From: Annona cherimola
Lineage: Eukaryota; Streptophyta; Magnoliopsida; Magnoliales; Annonaceae
DNA length: 64,000 nt
Direction of reading: 5' to 3'
Assembly (NCBI GenBank): GCA_030490835.1
Contig: CM059975.1
Location: forward strand, 55,295,174 to 55,359,173
Shown here: piece after piece, positions 7,456 to 20,400 of the stretch
Layout: each line of letters begins with the position of its first letter
Numbering within the stretch: position 1 is the stretch's first letter
Notes under the pieces: model-generated
Told to the model about the DNA's origin: nothing
The model's database searches: none
Seen by the model: the letters and a program-made list of their open reading frames with translations, nothing else
Program-made: the position numbers and the translations under genes

Positions 7456-10400
7456 ATGGAAATCATCCGATCACAGAAGAAGATAGCATCAACAGCAGAT
7501 CTTGCGGCTTCTTCGCTTTCTCTGTACCGCTCGAGTCCAGCGCTTGAAGTACGGCTCGAGGATTTCGAGCTTTATGCCATCGACCGCCTCCGAGGTAGTG
7601 GCCATCTCTCTTTGCTCCAGTCTTTCCGATCCTATTATTAGGTTTTCAGCAGGTCGTTCTCTTTCTCGGTGGATTGGAAATTTTCGGTGAGGTTTCGTCT
7701 GGCGTCTACGGGATTCGATTTGGGAATTCACAAGGGCGTTTGTTGATTGAAACTTCAGAGATTGAATCTCGGTTGAATTGCTTAATCGACTTAGATTAGC
7801 TGATTTGAGATTCTTGTGACTTGAGCATTTTTGGTTCTCGAAAATTCTGGCTCCATTTGATTCTTCGCTAGAAAGCCTTTGAAATAGTATAACTGGATGG
7901 TGAGCATACATGGCATTTCATACTGCACGAGGATGCTGGTATATTTCTCTGGGATAAGAGCAGAGGATGGGGGAATTCGTCTTTCCCTTGCATGAGTTTA
8001 TTTTGTTTGCCATCACAGACAAAGGTTCATGTCATTTGTCATATACATCCAGCTGATAATGACACATGGAAATTATTCACCCACAAATGCATGGTTCTTA
8101 GTTGAGCTAGAGCATTCTCTTTCCATATGCAGTCGCAAGGACTGGTAATCATATATTGCTCTTGCTATGCAGGGTTGGTTTCTCTGTCATTTCTGCATTT
8201 TAGATGGTGGTCCAAAAAGTTGATTTTCTGAAAAGTATCACACAAGGGGTCATTCCCAGAAATTCTTAATGAATACATGATTTTGAATGGAAATTAAACG
8301 TGGAAAACTGAAAAGATATGCTTCTAGTCATTCAGTTCACTGTCTGCAGTGCCAGATACATGGAACCAAGGTTACAAAGGGCTTCACAGCAGAACCCAAA
8401 AGTTCCAGTTATAACACACCTTTGCTTTCTGGCTTTGCTGCAATTGAACTGACATGGTACAAATTGAATGTGTCAAGCTGCCTTGTTTTTCATAGTTGCG
8501 TCTGACATCCCTAGGTTTCTATCTGAGTCTTAATATCTGATTTAAGTAAGTTTCCATCCTTGTTGATTTCTGTCCTTATTTTTTTTTCTCATGTCACATA
8601 AACAGTTCTCAAGGGTATTTCTGATGGTTTGGCTCGTGGTAAAAAGCTCGACGAAATGGATAAGTTGGTAATCTACTGATCTAAATCATGCAGTGCATTG
8701 TTATTTCTCTTCCTTTTATGGGATGTGAACAGTTTAATTATTTTATTTTATGAGGTGAGGGACCTTAGGAAGGCGCACATGAGGCATCCAAATGCATCTG
8801 AGGTGATCAATAAGGACATAATATCACACTTTGCTCTGCGTCTTGTATACTGCAGAACGTAAGCTTTTGTTGATACATTTATTTCTAATGATAACTTCTT
8901 CCTTTTATTTGTGAACTTACGAGTTATTTATCTGAAGTTGTTTCTTTTGCATGTTTCCTGTTTTGCCTTTTGTATTTTAGAATCTCAAAATCTAGCTTTC
9001 TGTGATCCAATGTTGCATTCTTCCCATGGAAATCGGTTTGTATGTTGCAAACTGAGCACTGTGAACCCATGATGCATCATGCATGGATCTCCCTCTCTCA
9101 CTCACTTGTAAACACACAGATGGGCATGAATTACCCACCAGCATCCCCCACAGCTTGCATCTCCCATGCATGACTCCCTCCTAACGTGGTATTTGTTGGC
9201 ACTTTTCCCGCAGTTTGTTTATTCTGCATCTATTTTGATTTGTAGGGAGGATTTGAGGAAATGGTTTCTTTCCATGGAAACTAACCTTTTCCGGTCTCGG
9301 TTCCGGTTTGAAAGTCCTGAAGCTCAGGTAGGATTTAGTTATTCTAAAATGGTTCATGAACTCTTAAATTCTCTCTTTCTTATATGATTCCCCCCTGAAA
9401 TGTAGAGAATGCTGATGGGTGAATTCAATCTCCCTTACAAAGCACTCAATAATGCAGAATTTGAGGTATGCTGGTTTGATTTGTCATCTGTTGCCATCAG
9501 ATTCATAACCATTTTTTGTAGGATTGGTTTCAACAGCAATATTTTCTTATAGAATGTGACAAAATGTCTTGACTCTTGCATGAACTTGCATTTAGAGTGA
9601 AATGTCATTCAATTTTCAGAAAAGCTATTAATTTTAATTAGCAAAGAATAAGAACAGATGACATCCAGAGTCGATCCCACCAGAGAACATTACATAAAGT
9701 CTGTCCCCAGGATAGGTTCTCCACAGTCTAATTGGTCTAGCATCATCCTATGCCATGCCAAGAAATTATTTTTCTATAGACAAATAGTCAAGAAAGGCAG
9801 CTATAATAATGAAGAGGACAAATGACATCCACACAATACACATTGTCTTACATTTTGAGCATGTATTAAATGTCGAATTTGAACAATTATCGCTATGGAT
9901 GCTAACTACTACCTGATCAATTTTTGCAATGAATGCTTACTTCTGCTGTGTTTAACTAATGCTCAACTGCCAAGGGTAATAGTAAGTTCTTAAAATATAT
10001 CGTAACATTTCATATCTCACATTTCTATAAATCCTGTTAGAAAAATTGGTGAAAAAAAAGACAATCAAGGTCCCTATTCAGGTGCATTTGTATAGTGGAA
10101 AGCATAAATCTTAAGATAGAAGGACATGCAAATATTGTCAATATGATTCGGTATGATGTTGGTTGTAAAGTCAGACAAAATGAGTAAAAAATGCGATTGT
10201 TAGGTTGGTGGGAAAGAAAAATATTGCATCAATTCATGATTTATAATTACATTTACCCAAATGTATGTAAAAATGATGTAAGTGTGATATTTGAAGTTCA
10301 GTGTTTTTTCTGGTTAAAGTGGTTTCCTTTGGCCTCAATATTGTACCTCAAATCAACTCATATGAGCTTGTATTGGTCAATCCAACCAATAACTGGACCA

Positions 10401-11385
10401 ACTCTGATTTGGGCTGGTACGAAGTGATCTTTTACACAATTTAACTATTGGTCAACCCCAACCAATATCTGGACCAATGCACTCTGATTTGAGTTGGTAC
10501 GAGCTAATCTTTTACAGGGTTTAATACTGGCTGCCATTAGTCTATCAACCAGAAATAAACATTTTAATTGAAGCACCATGAGCTGGGTAGTTCCATGTCT
10601 CATTTATATCTTTCTCAAAGATGCCTTTCCTGTTAATGTCTTTTTGGCTTTAAGAACCTATTTCATGATACAAATGTGCCACACCACATAGCTCCCTATA
10701 GCGGACCCATTATGTATACAATAACTAGTCCCCTAAGATTTGCATAATGTTAGGGAAACAAGGGTTTAATAAAGGTAATGAAATGGGAAGGCAATAAGCA
10801 AAAGAAAAAAAAGAAAAAAAGAAAAAAAGAAAACATAAACATCATTATCCAAAAACATCATCTCAAAATATCATTTGACACTCTGAGCTATAACCCCCCC
10901 CCCAAAAAAAAAGAAGATAACATAAACGTCATTATCCAAAAACATCATCTCAAAATATCATTTGACACTCTGGGCTATAACCATATTTGAAATATACAAC
11001 ATCAACATCTGTCAATACATTAGTCTAATACATATACGAAATGTCATAATGAAATAAATATAACTCAATCCCTCTAATCAAATACCACTCAGGGGTTTGA
11101 CTTTCTTTTAGGCCTAGTTGGTCCCACAATTCTCTACTGCAGTCCTTCAGTTTGTTTATCATCCAAAAACATCAAACAAAACAATGTAGCTTGGACAAAC
11201 TTAGTAAGTAGGATAATCGACAGTAATAAGTGCAGGCAAAACCAACTCATCATGATGGTAAACAGACGTCACATGCCACATGCCTGGGCTCCTTACTAGC
11301 CTCACACAAGCGTACATGCCTCACATGCCACGTACAAGCAAACCTATATAACATGTGACAAGCATGATTCCATCAAAATGCAATA

Positions 11386-11443
<58 letters not shown>

Positions 11444-14400
11444 GTACAAGCAAACCTATATAACATGTGACAAGCATGATTCCATCAAAATGCAATAGAT
11501 ATTATGAAATTCATAAAGTACCTCATGGTTTAGGAGCCCAATCCTATGCACCCGGGTGCATTCAGCCTCAATGCACCCGGGTGTACTACACCTATTTTTT
11601 TTTATTTTTTTTTGAAATTTTTTTCATGAAGCTGTTAATATAGGTTTATTTAACATATGTATCAATTTTTATTATTTTTGGAGATTTTTAGATATTTTTT
11701 TTAGATTTTTAAAAATCAGTGGCATTTTCAGTAATTTAAAATTATCGAAAATGCCACTGATTTTTAAAAATCTAAAAAAAATATCTAAAAGTATCCAAAA
11801 ATAGTAAAAATTGATACATATGTTAAATAAACCTAGATTAACCATTGTGTAAAAAAAATTTCAAAAAAAAATTTCAAAAAAATAGGTGTAGTACACCCGG
11901 GTGCATTGAGGCTGAATGCACCCGGGTGCATAGGATTGCGTTCCCATGGTTTATTGGTACCTTTCAACGAAAAGGGTTTCATGCCTATGATCATGTTGGT
12001 GCTTCCTTGTAGCCACATCGGTTTCTCTTGACAGAAATAGGGTCTAACGCCCATGTCTATATGCCCATGCAAACCCGCCTAACTCATTACAAGCCAACCA
12101 TGTTCTATGTCATGCCTATCATCATGCCATCAAATCCAACACATGGGGTAAAGCCTCCAAATATGCAAATCCCATCCAAAGTCAAACAAAGCAAGTAACT
12201 TTACATGAATCATATGCATGTCATGAAAACAAGGGAAACCCCCCAAAAAATCTAAACCTCCTAAAAAAATCTATCTCAAATCTGTGAGGGTTAAAAACTC
12301 CAAACATGAAATTAAGCTATGACCCATCACATACATAATTAAAATGGCAAATCCAATTAGAAATCAAGTACAAAACATGAGAAAACATCCTACTTACCTC
12401 AAATTCTTGTTAAAATCGAGTAGAGCTTCAAAATTCTTATCTGAAAAGCTGGGTCACTCTTAAGCACCTTGCCCTAGCAAGCTGTTCACGCCTTCAAACT
12501 TTAGAATATTTAAAAACAGATGAAAATCCAAGTAAATTCACTAGCAAAACCATCTCATGAGTTTATATTATGACCCCTAAAATGAAGTAAAAAAAAAATT
12601 CTGCTATAGCTAAGCGATATCTAGCAAATCAAAACCAAAACTCAAATCTACAATGATGTTCATAAGAAATTCAACATATGAATTATGAAGTTCAAGCAAA
12701 CCATGTAAAAACATGAAAGCATATCCAATTTACTGACATGCAATGGGGAAAGAAAGAGATGTAGCAAGGGAAGGAGAAACGAATAGAGAAGTAGAGAACC
12801 TAGAGATACTTTGCTGTAACTAAAGTTTGATGTCCCTTAAAGCTCAGAATTGTATTTCCAGATGAAAAAGTTATCTATAAAACTTATTAGAAAAATAAAC
12901 TTAAAATGGAAAATCATATTTTAAGTGAATTTCCAGGAGAAGTAAACCTAAAGGGAATTATATATATATGTGTATATATCCAGTGCATACGATTGCACAG
13001 TGCAATCTATTGTAAATGGGTTCATGTGATTGTAAAATCATTATTTATCCCATGCATTGCATTTAAAATTATTTATTTTAGTGGCATACTAATTTTCATT
13101 CAATTTGAATATGCATATGCCCCATCTAAAAGGTCACAAGATCAACATAATAAAATTGTCTAACTTAAATAACAATTTTAAAGTTTTATTTTCAACATCT
13201 AAACCATTTAAAACATAATTCTTATGTGGATGAGATGATTGTATAAAGCATTAATTCCTTCAAATGTATGTAGGCCCCATTTTACGCTAGACCATAACTG
13301 CGGTGCAATCTGATTGCACTAGACGATGAACTTAAAATAGATATGAATTTCTTCTAGAAGATTTGAATTTAGGAGATTTTCTAACATCTTCTAGAGATAG
13401 TCTAGGAAAATCAAAGATAGATACAGATCTCTGGAAAGATCTTCTAGAAAATTTTGAGCTTGTTTGGTCTTGCATTTCACTCAGGATGAAGTGCTTCTTT
13501 GCTTTGAAATCTGTGCAAGCAGTGTTTAAGAAGCTCATTTGTGCTATTTTTCTATTAAAAAGCTAGAATATTGGTTTTTGTGGGAAGTTATGATTCCTAG
13601 CTTTTCTTAAATGGGTTATGCATTGGGTTTTTTTTTTTTTTCTTTTGAAAGAAAGTTAGGCTAAACAGATGCTTCTTAAGATTCTTGCTTCTACGATTTA
13701 TGATTGCACCTAGAATAAGTGCATTTGAAATATGTCACTTAATTCTCATCAATCCTCCCGTTCGAGGAACTCGCCACTAGAGAGTTTTGATTGTGGTAAT
13801 GGTCAAGAATATGTAGATTTAGCTGGCAAAGCCCATCTTTAGTAATCTGTATAACATCACACTGAAGTTTGTTCCTTCACTTAACAAGATATTGTTGTAT
13901 GATACCCTATTTAGTAATAAAAAGCTCATCTTGAAGGATACTCTCTGTCTGATCCAAAGCAGTAGACAAGACTTGTGGAAGTATAGGCACTGACATTGAT
14001 GTTGAATTGCTGTTTGTTGGAATTCCTACTGTCAAACTTGGAGGCTCAAAAGTACCTTGATAAAGAAACAAATCGTCTATGTTGTCAAAAGCTGAGTTAT
14101 ATTTATTTTATTATGGAATTTTGGATATATAATAAACTGATGTATCGACAGATCAGGATGTTGTACATTGTGGATATGGTTGTAGCCTAGAGTGGCAAGT
14201 AATATTTTGAGATGATATTTTTGGATAATGACTTCGTTTCTGCTTATCACCTTCTCGTTGCTATTAATTTTCTGTTGTACATTTCATTACCTTTATTGTC
14301 CTTGGCTAGTTAATTTGATGTATGTAAATCCTTGCTTTCCCAACGCCATGTAGATCTCAACGGTTGGTTATCATATAACAGTGGGTCTACTTTGGGGAGT

Positions 14401-17400
14401 CACGGTGGGGCATACAACAAGTTTTATTGTTCAGATGCTACCTCATCTAATCCAAATCATCCACTGCACCAAATGCTTATGTAATTTACTTATGCTTTCT
14501 AATGGAAGAAATTTGTATATGTTGGGCACTTAATGATTCTGTTTACCTCCCAACATGCACCAAGCTGTCAGATCTCAGTAATAAGCAACCATTTTCACTA
14601 TCATTTGTAGATAAACCAGGTTAATGTTTGCAAAGAAAGCTAGCACTTTTGTTTTAGTGTCCTGTATTATGTCATGCACTAACCCTTCCTTGACTATGTC
14701 TCACACTAACCCTTCCTTGACTATGTCTCACAACTTACTGCTATTCCCTCTTTTTGCCAATTGCTTCTTCAGAATTTAAAGGACAAATTAAGTCAAGTGG
14801 CACGCTCTATGGGGCAGTCCTTATCGAAAGGTGTGTGTGTACACTCCTATGTTACAATAATCAATTCATAATTTCTAATTCAGCAAGATTTCTATCTACG
14901 GTTCATTCTTTTTGTTTCATATTGTGCTCCTAATTTTAAGAACATGATGATAAGAGTCTTCATTTTTTTTTTTTTTTTTTTGGGTGAGTGTTTGGCATTG
15001 ATTTTGTGCAACTTCCTAGAATATTTTATTGATAACCATGTTTTCTTGAGGTTTTTTCTATTTTCTTTGGGGTGGGGAGAATGGGTGGAGTAGTTCATGA
15101 ATTAGATGGAATTGTATGAAAGAGTGAGATTCTTCTAATCCCCTGCCCGTGTATGTTTGACTTTTTTGTTCTGTGCCTTTAAGGTTTTGAGGTCTACAAC
15201 ATGGCAGGGAGCACATGCATGTAGAACCTATTTCACCCTTGTTAGTGTTTGAAAGCTGAGATAATCCATAAGCCAATGAATGGATAGGATTGAGGAATAT
15301 AATTTTTTGCTTTTAACTTCTCATGTTGTTGTAGACTGAAATTGAACAAATATATATTTTTTTCTTTGATATGTGGTGGCCTTTGTATGTCCTGTTTTCT
15401 GAAGTTTTATCTTGATAGCAAAATTCCTAATTTTATTGATTTTTTTCCTTCAAGATGTTTACATTTTTTATTTTTTGGATGAATTTGCCCTTCCTATTCT
15501 TGTGACCCATTAACCTCAACATTTATTTCTGCTACCTTCTGCTTATGGTCTTGCTGGTTCCTTCTACAGTTCATTGTTATCATTTAACTCTCTATTGTCT
15601 CATGTAATCCTTTAGTTACTCCTGAAAAACTTTTCTGTACTATTCAAGTGAAAGAGTTATAATAATATAAAAAATTTACACTTTCCATTTACTTTAAATG
15701 ACCTTTGGTTTTGGTTTGCTCAATGTATGTTATCGTCTCTGATTTTTAACACTACCATTGGATCCTCAACCATTTGACATGATCTGTTTTTCTTCTCTGC
15801 AGCTGATGTAATCTTCTTCAAGGTTTGCTCTTCTTTCGTTAATAGTCATAGACTACTGTGCAGTAAGCATTTTCATCTCTTCCATATGAAATTTTTTGTT
15901 GTTGTTGACTTATACTCAGTGTTTCCTATGAAGGTACCATTTGAAGAAGTACCAGACCTTGTTGCTAGCCGAAAGGTGTTTATGCTCAAGGGTTATGCAT
16001 ACATTGCCATGAATCAAGTGAGGATTCAGTTTCTTTACACTACCCACTATAGCTATATTTTTTCTTTTCCATTTTTTATCATTCATACCATATTTTGGTG
16101 TTCTTTAGGTTGTCTCCCTTGTTGTCACACAGTTCCGAAGTCATTTATCTAAGGCCCTTGTCCTCACAAACAGGTTATACCCGAATTTCTTGAACATCAG
16201 TTTCTTTATTGATTCTGTCGTGGCATGTAGAACACAAAAATGTGACAAATGGCTATACCAAGCACCAATATTGCTACTTGAATAAATTTGAGTCCAGTTG
16301 TTAGGTGCACCAGATCAGCACAGACCTTTATTGTTCATACCAAATAATTTCTAATGCTAATCCTGTTCCATCTTTACCTAAAAGATGGGCATGCTGCCTC
16401 AATTTGAGTTGAATATTTGATCACATTTGGATCTAAGTTCTGACACTTCTATTGTGGCTGATCTGGGCCTAGATTGCTAGTTTCAGCAAGCTTTATTCCA
16501 GCATCACTTGTGACCATAGATGTTTAAGGCTAGATTGCTAGTTGCTAGTTTATTGTTATTCATATTGCTGCATTTCTTCCCGGATATAATCCATGGATCG
16601 CTTCCTGCTGCCATTGTTAGTTTTTTTTAGCAGTAAGCTGAGCAGAATTGTGCTGTGCTGCGGTGCACCTGTAGCAATTAATTTAATGGCACTTGTTACT
16701 TACTGTTTCAGAGAATGCTCTTCATCTCTATGGCATGAGAGCGTTGCAAGTTTTCTTTGCAAATGCTGGTTGATAATTCCAATTCCTGTGCCGTTTGTTC
16801 TAACACCATTAAATTCAGAAGATTTATTAGTGGATACTTCACTTGTTTTTTTGGTTATTGTTATTGATGCTGGTGGTGGTGTTGATGTTTATGTGTGTGT
16901 GTTTGGTTTGTTTTGTTTTGTTTTGTCTTCTTTTTTTTTTTTTGGTGTGGGACTTGAGATCAGTTGATATGATCCTGATGCCTGTGAGGACAATAGAAAA
17001 TTTGGGGATAGTATTATATTATTTTGACTGGGCAAACGGTCTATCCATTGTTCTGTTGTCCTGGAGGATGCACTCAGTTCCTAAGATGATTTAACCTCTT
17101 GCAGAAAATGGATGTCCACAATTCGAGAACAGGAGAAAGATCGATTAGCTCCAGTGAGTACTAAGTCTCCAACTGCATCCCGCAATGTCTATCTATTGCA
17201 GTTACTATTAAGAAACATGTGATGAATGCTTTACATTGTTCAGATTGTGGAAGCACTGAGCAACATGTATCTTGGCCCTGACTACTCTCAGGTATAATAA
17301 TTTGGTTCGCATTTGTTATACTTGTTTCTCCTGAACCATAGAGGATAATATTGGCTCTTCATATGCAGCCAAAGGAATTCACTGAAATATCCCTAAAAGA

Positions 17401-20400
17401 TATTGACAGGATAGCTAATAGTTCCTTTCCGCTTTGCATGCGTCATTTGTTTGAGAAGGTAAAGTAGTTCGCCTGAGACCCTGACAAGTTCCCTTTCATT
17501 TTGATTTAAATTCATTATTAACCTTGCTACTGGCTTCCGTATATGCTTCTTTTCAATTATTGATTTTGTGATGTAAACTCTTATTCATGCAGCTAAGAGA
17601 AGAGCACCATTTAAAGCATGGGGGAAGGATGCAACTGGGTCTCTTTTTAAAGGCACTCTCCTAGTCCATTCATTTCAAGATTGGGATCTGCCTTTCCAGA
17701 TGAATGACATGATATGTTATATGAGCTGTTTGATGAGTTACCTTAATATCTGTCTTCTATTTTCTTTTCAAAAAGCCATATCATCATCTATATTTTTCGG
17801 TAATAATTGCACCAGAAGCTAGGGGAATGTCAAATATATGCCTTAGGCATTCAAACATCCTTGCAAAATGTTCTTCACTAATGTATTCTTGATAATCACT
17901 GAAATAACCAATTATGCTCAACTATGGAAGTTGTTATCATCTTTATCTTTGATTAAGTTACAAAAATCTTAACAGAGTGGCAGAACAGGATTTGTATATA
18001 GCTGGCTCATGATTTGTGCATCTGGCGAATGTTTCCATCTGTGGAATTAACTGGAATGCCGTTTTGAGTATTCTTGCAGGTTCCCAGCTAACTGCTAAAA
18101 CCATTAGGATTTTGATATGTTCTTACTAGAAAGAAAGTCCCCTAACTTCTTACATTGGGCGTGTACAGACTAGGGAGACAGGATTTCCCCTATCACATGT
18201 CCTTTGACCATGAATGCCAACTATTATACATACACATGCATATAAAAAGGCCATTTTTATCGCGTTATATCGCTCGGGGCAGACATTCTCTGTTTCAGTT
18301 TAGTTCAAACATGCCAAGTCAACATTTGGAAAGGAATAAGCATGTTTAGTTTTAAATGGGAACAGCTTGATCATTTGGCATGACTTCCCAATCAAAATAT
18401 TTTTATGAAGCTTTTGAATGGTCTTAGCTTATGTGTACATTGTAATGGACCCCACACAGGTTCATTATCAGCTATTTTCTTTGTTACTGTCTTCTTAAAT
18501 CAGTAATGGACTTGATGATGCTGTGGCTCAAACAGAGTGATGCATCTAATTATCTTTTAGGCAGTTTGATAGTCTAACTCTGTATCCCAACGTGGGCCAT
18601 GCTGTCTTCCTTTTATGTAACTTTTCCTATTTGTTAGGTTTGCCTTTTGGTCTGGTCCGAAGCGTGTTCTTCTTCAATAGAGGTTGAGATGATTTTTTGG
18701 AAAATCTGGGTCATTGTTGTCATTATTCATGTATATTATATAGCACATACATCTACAGTGTTTATTTTCCATAGAAATGGCATGATAATGTACATACGAG
18801 AAAAAAAGAGACCTTGTGGTTTGGCGGGTAATTGGCACCCAGCAAGCCCAATCTACACATGCCCAATTTGCACATGGGATTTAACTGTTAGAATTGGTTC
18901 AGGCTCAGATAAAACATGAACGTCCATTGTTTTTTCCAAGCTTGGCACTTTGGTACCCCATATTAAGAAGCCAGGAGGACATGAGTCCCATTAAAAAACC
19001 TGCCCAATGTGCTACTCCCTGCACTGGTCTTATTTAGTAGTAACTGAGATTGTTTTTCTTGTTTTGAACAAATAAAGGATACATGAACAACTCTGTGATG
19101 ATCTCAATATTTGGATTGCGGCTTGTACTTGATGTCTTTTGTTTAGTCTCTGACTTACTGGTCTGAAGCATGTTCTTCTTCAATAGAGGTTGAGATGACT
19201 TTTTGGAAAATCTGGGTCATTGTTGTCATTATTCATGTATATTATATAGCACATACATCTACAGTGTTTATTTTCCATAGAAATGGCATGATAATGTACA
19301 TACGAGAAAAAAAGAGACCTTGTGGTTTGGCGGGTAATTGGCACCCAGCAAGCCCAATCTACACATGCCCAATTTGCACATGGGATTTAACTGTTAGAGT
19401 TGGTTCAGGCTCAGATAAAACATGAACGTCCATTGTTTTTTCCAAGCTTGGCACTTTGGTACCCCATATTAAGAAGCCAGGAGGACATGAGTCCCATTAA
19501 AAAACCTGCCCAATGTGCTACTCCCTGCACTGGTCTTATTTAGTAGTAACTGAGATTGTTTTTCTTGTTTTGAACAAATAAAGGATACATGAACAACTCT
19601 GTGATGATCTCAATATTTGGATTGCGGCTTGTACTTGATGTCTTTTGTTTAGTCTCTGACTTACTGGTCTTTAATTTCCTCATGTAGGGTGTTGGCTTGA
19701 AGTTGGATGATGCTCTTGCATTCTGGAGGGCAGAATTCTCACAAAAGGTGAGTGCAACTACCAATTGGCAAAAAGGGAAACAATATGGGAGGGAGGTGCG
19801 CAACTGGGCATAAATTCAATAATAGAAAAAATTCCCCTCGCAGTTGACTTTTTGCCCCTCCTCCCTGCTTGGATTCCAATCTTGTCTCTTGCATCTCATT
19901 TCATGCTATAATTTCCCTGTTACAGGTTGGCTCTGAGAGGTTTGACAAGGAATATGCCTATTCTATACGGCATAACTATGGAAGAGAAGGAAAGAGAACA
20001 GTGAGAACCTTTCTGCCAGTTCCCTAAATGTTATGTGAACGAAACCTCCGTTGGAGAAGAGGCTGATATATTTTTTGTGCTTTATGCAGGACTATACACC
20101 ATATTCATGTCAAAAGATAATTTCTTCAGCTCCTGGTGTTGGAGATCATCATGGCTGTCCTTATCGTCATTTTGGGTCTGATTTTTACATTCATCTTACT
20201 TCATTTACTTCAATGGCATTTTAGGTTGGAAGACATTGGAAGCTTCCTAAACTCAATCCATCTGGACATCAAATGATCCTCCAAAGTTCCACAGTATGGA
20301 AGTAGTTTCCCGGTTTAGTGATTCCAGTTTTTGATTTCGTGGGCCTTATTGTCTTGGAGGATATGTTCCCTCCAGGTGGGTAAAAAGAAAAGAAATGAAA

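Noticed and set aside
18647..19425. Two nearly identical 76-90-codon frames as a duplicated small gene
   Set aside because: They lie inside PRIM2 intron 13 in a tandem duplication and show no coding signature.
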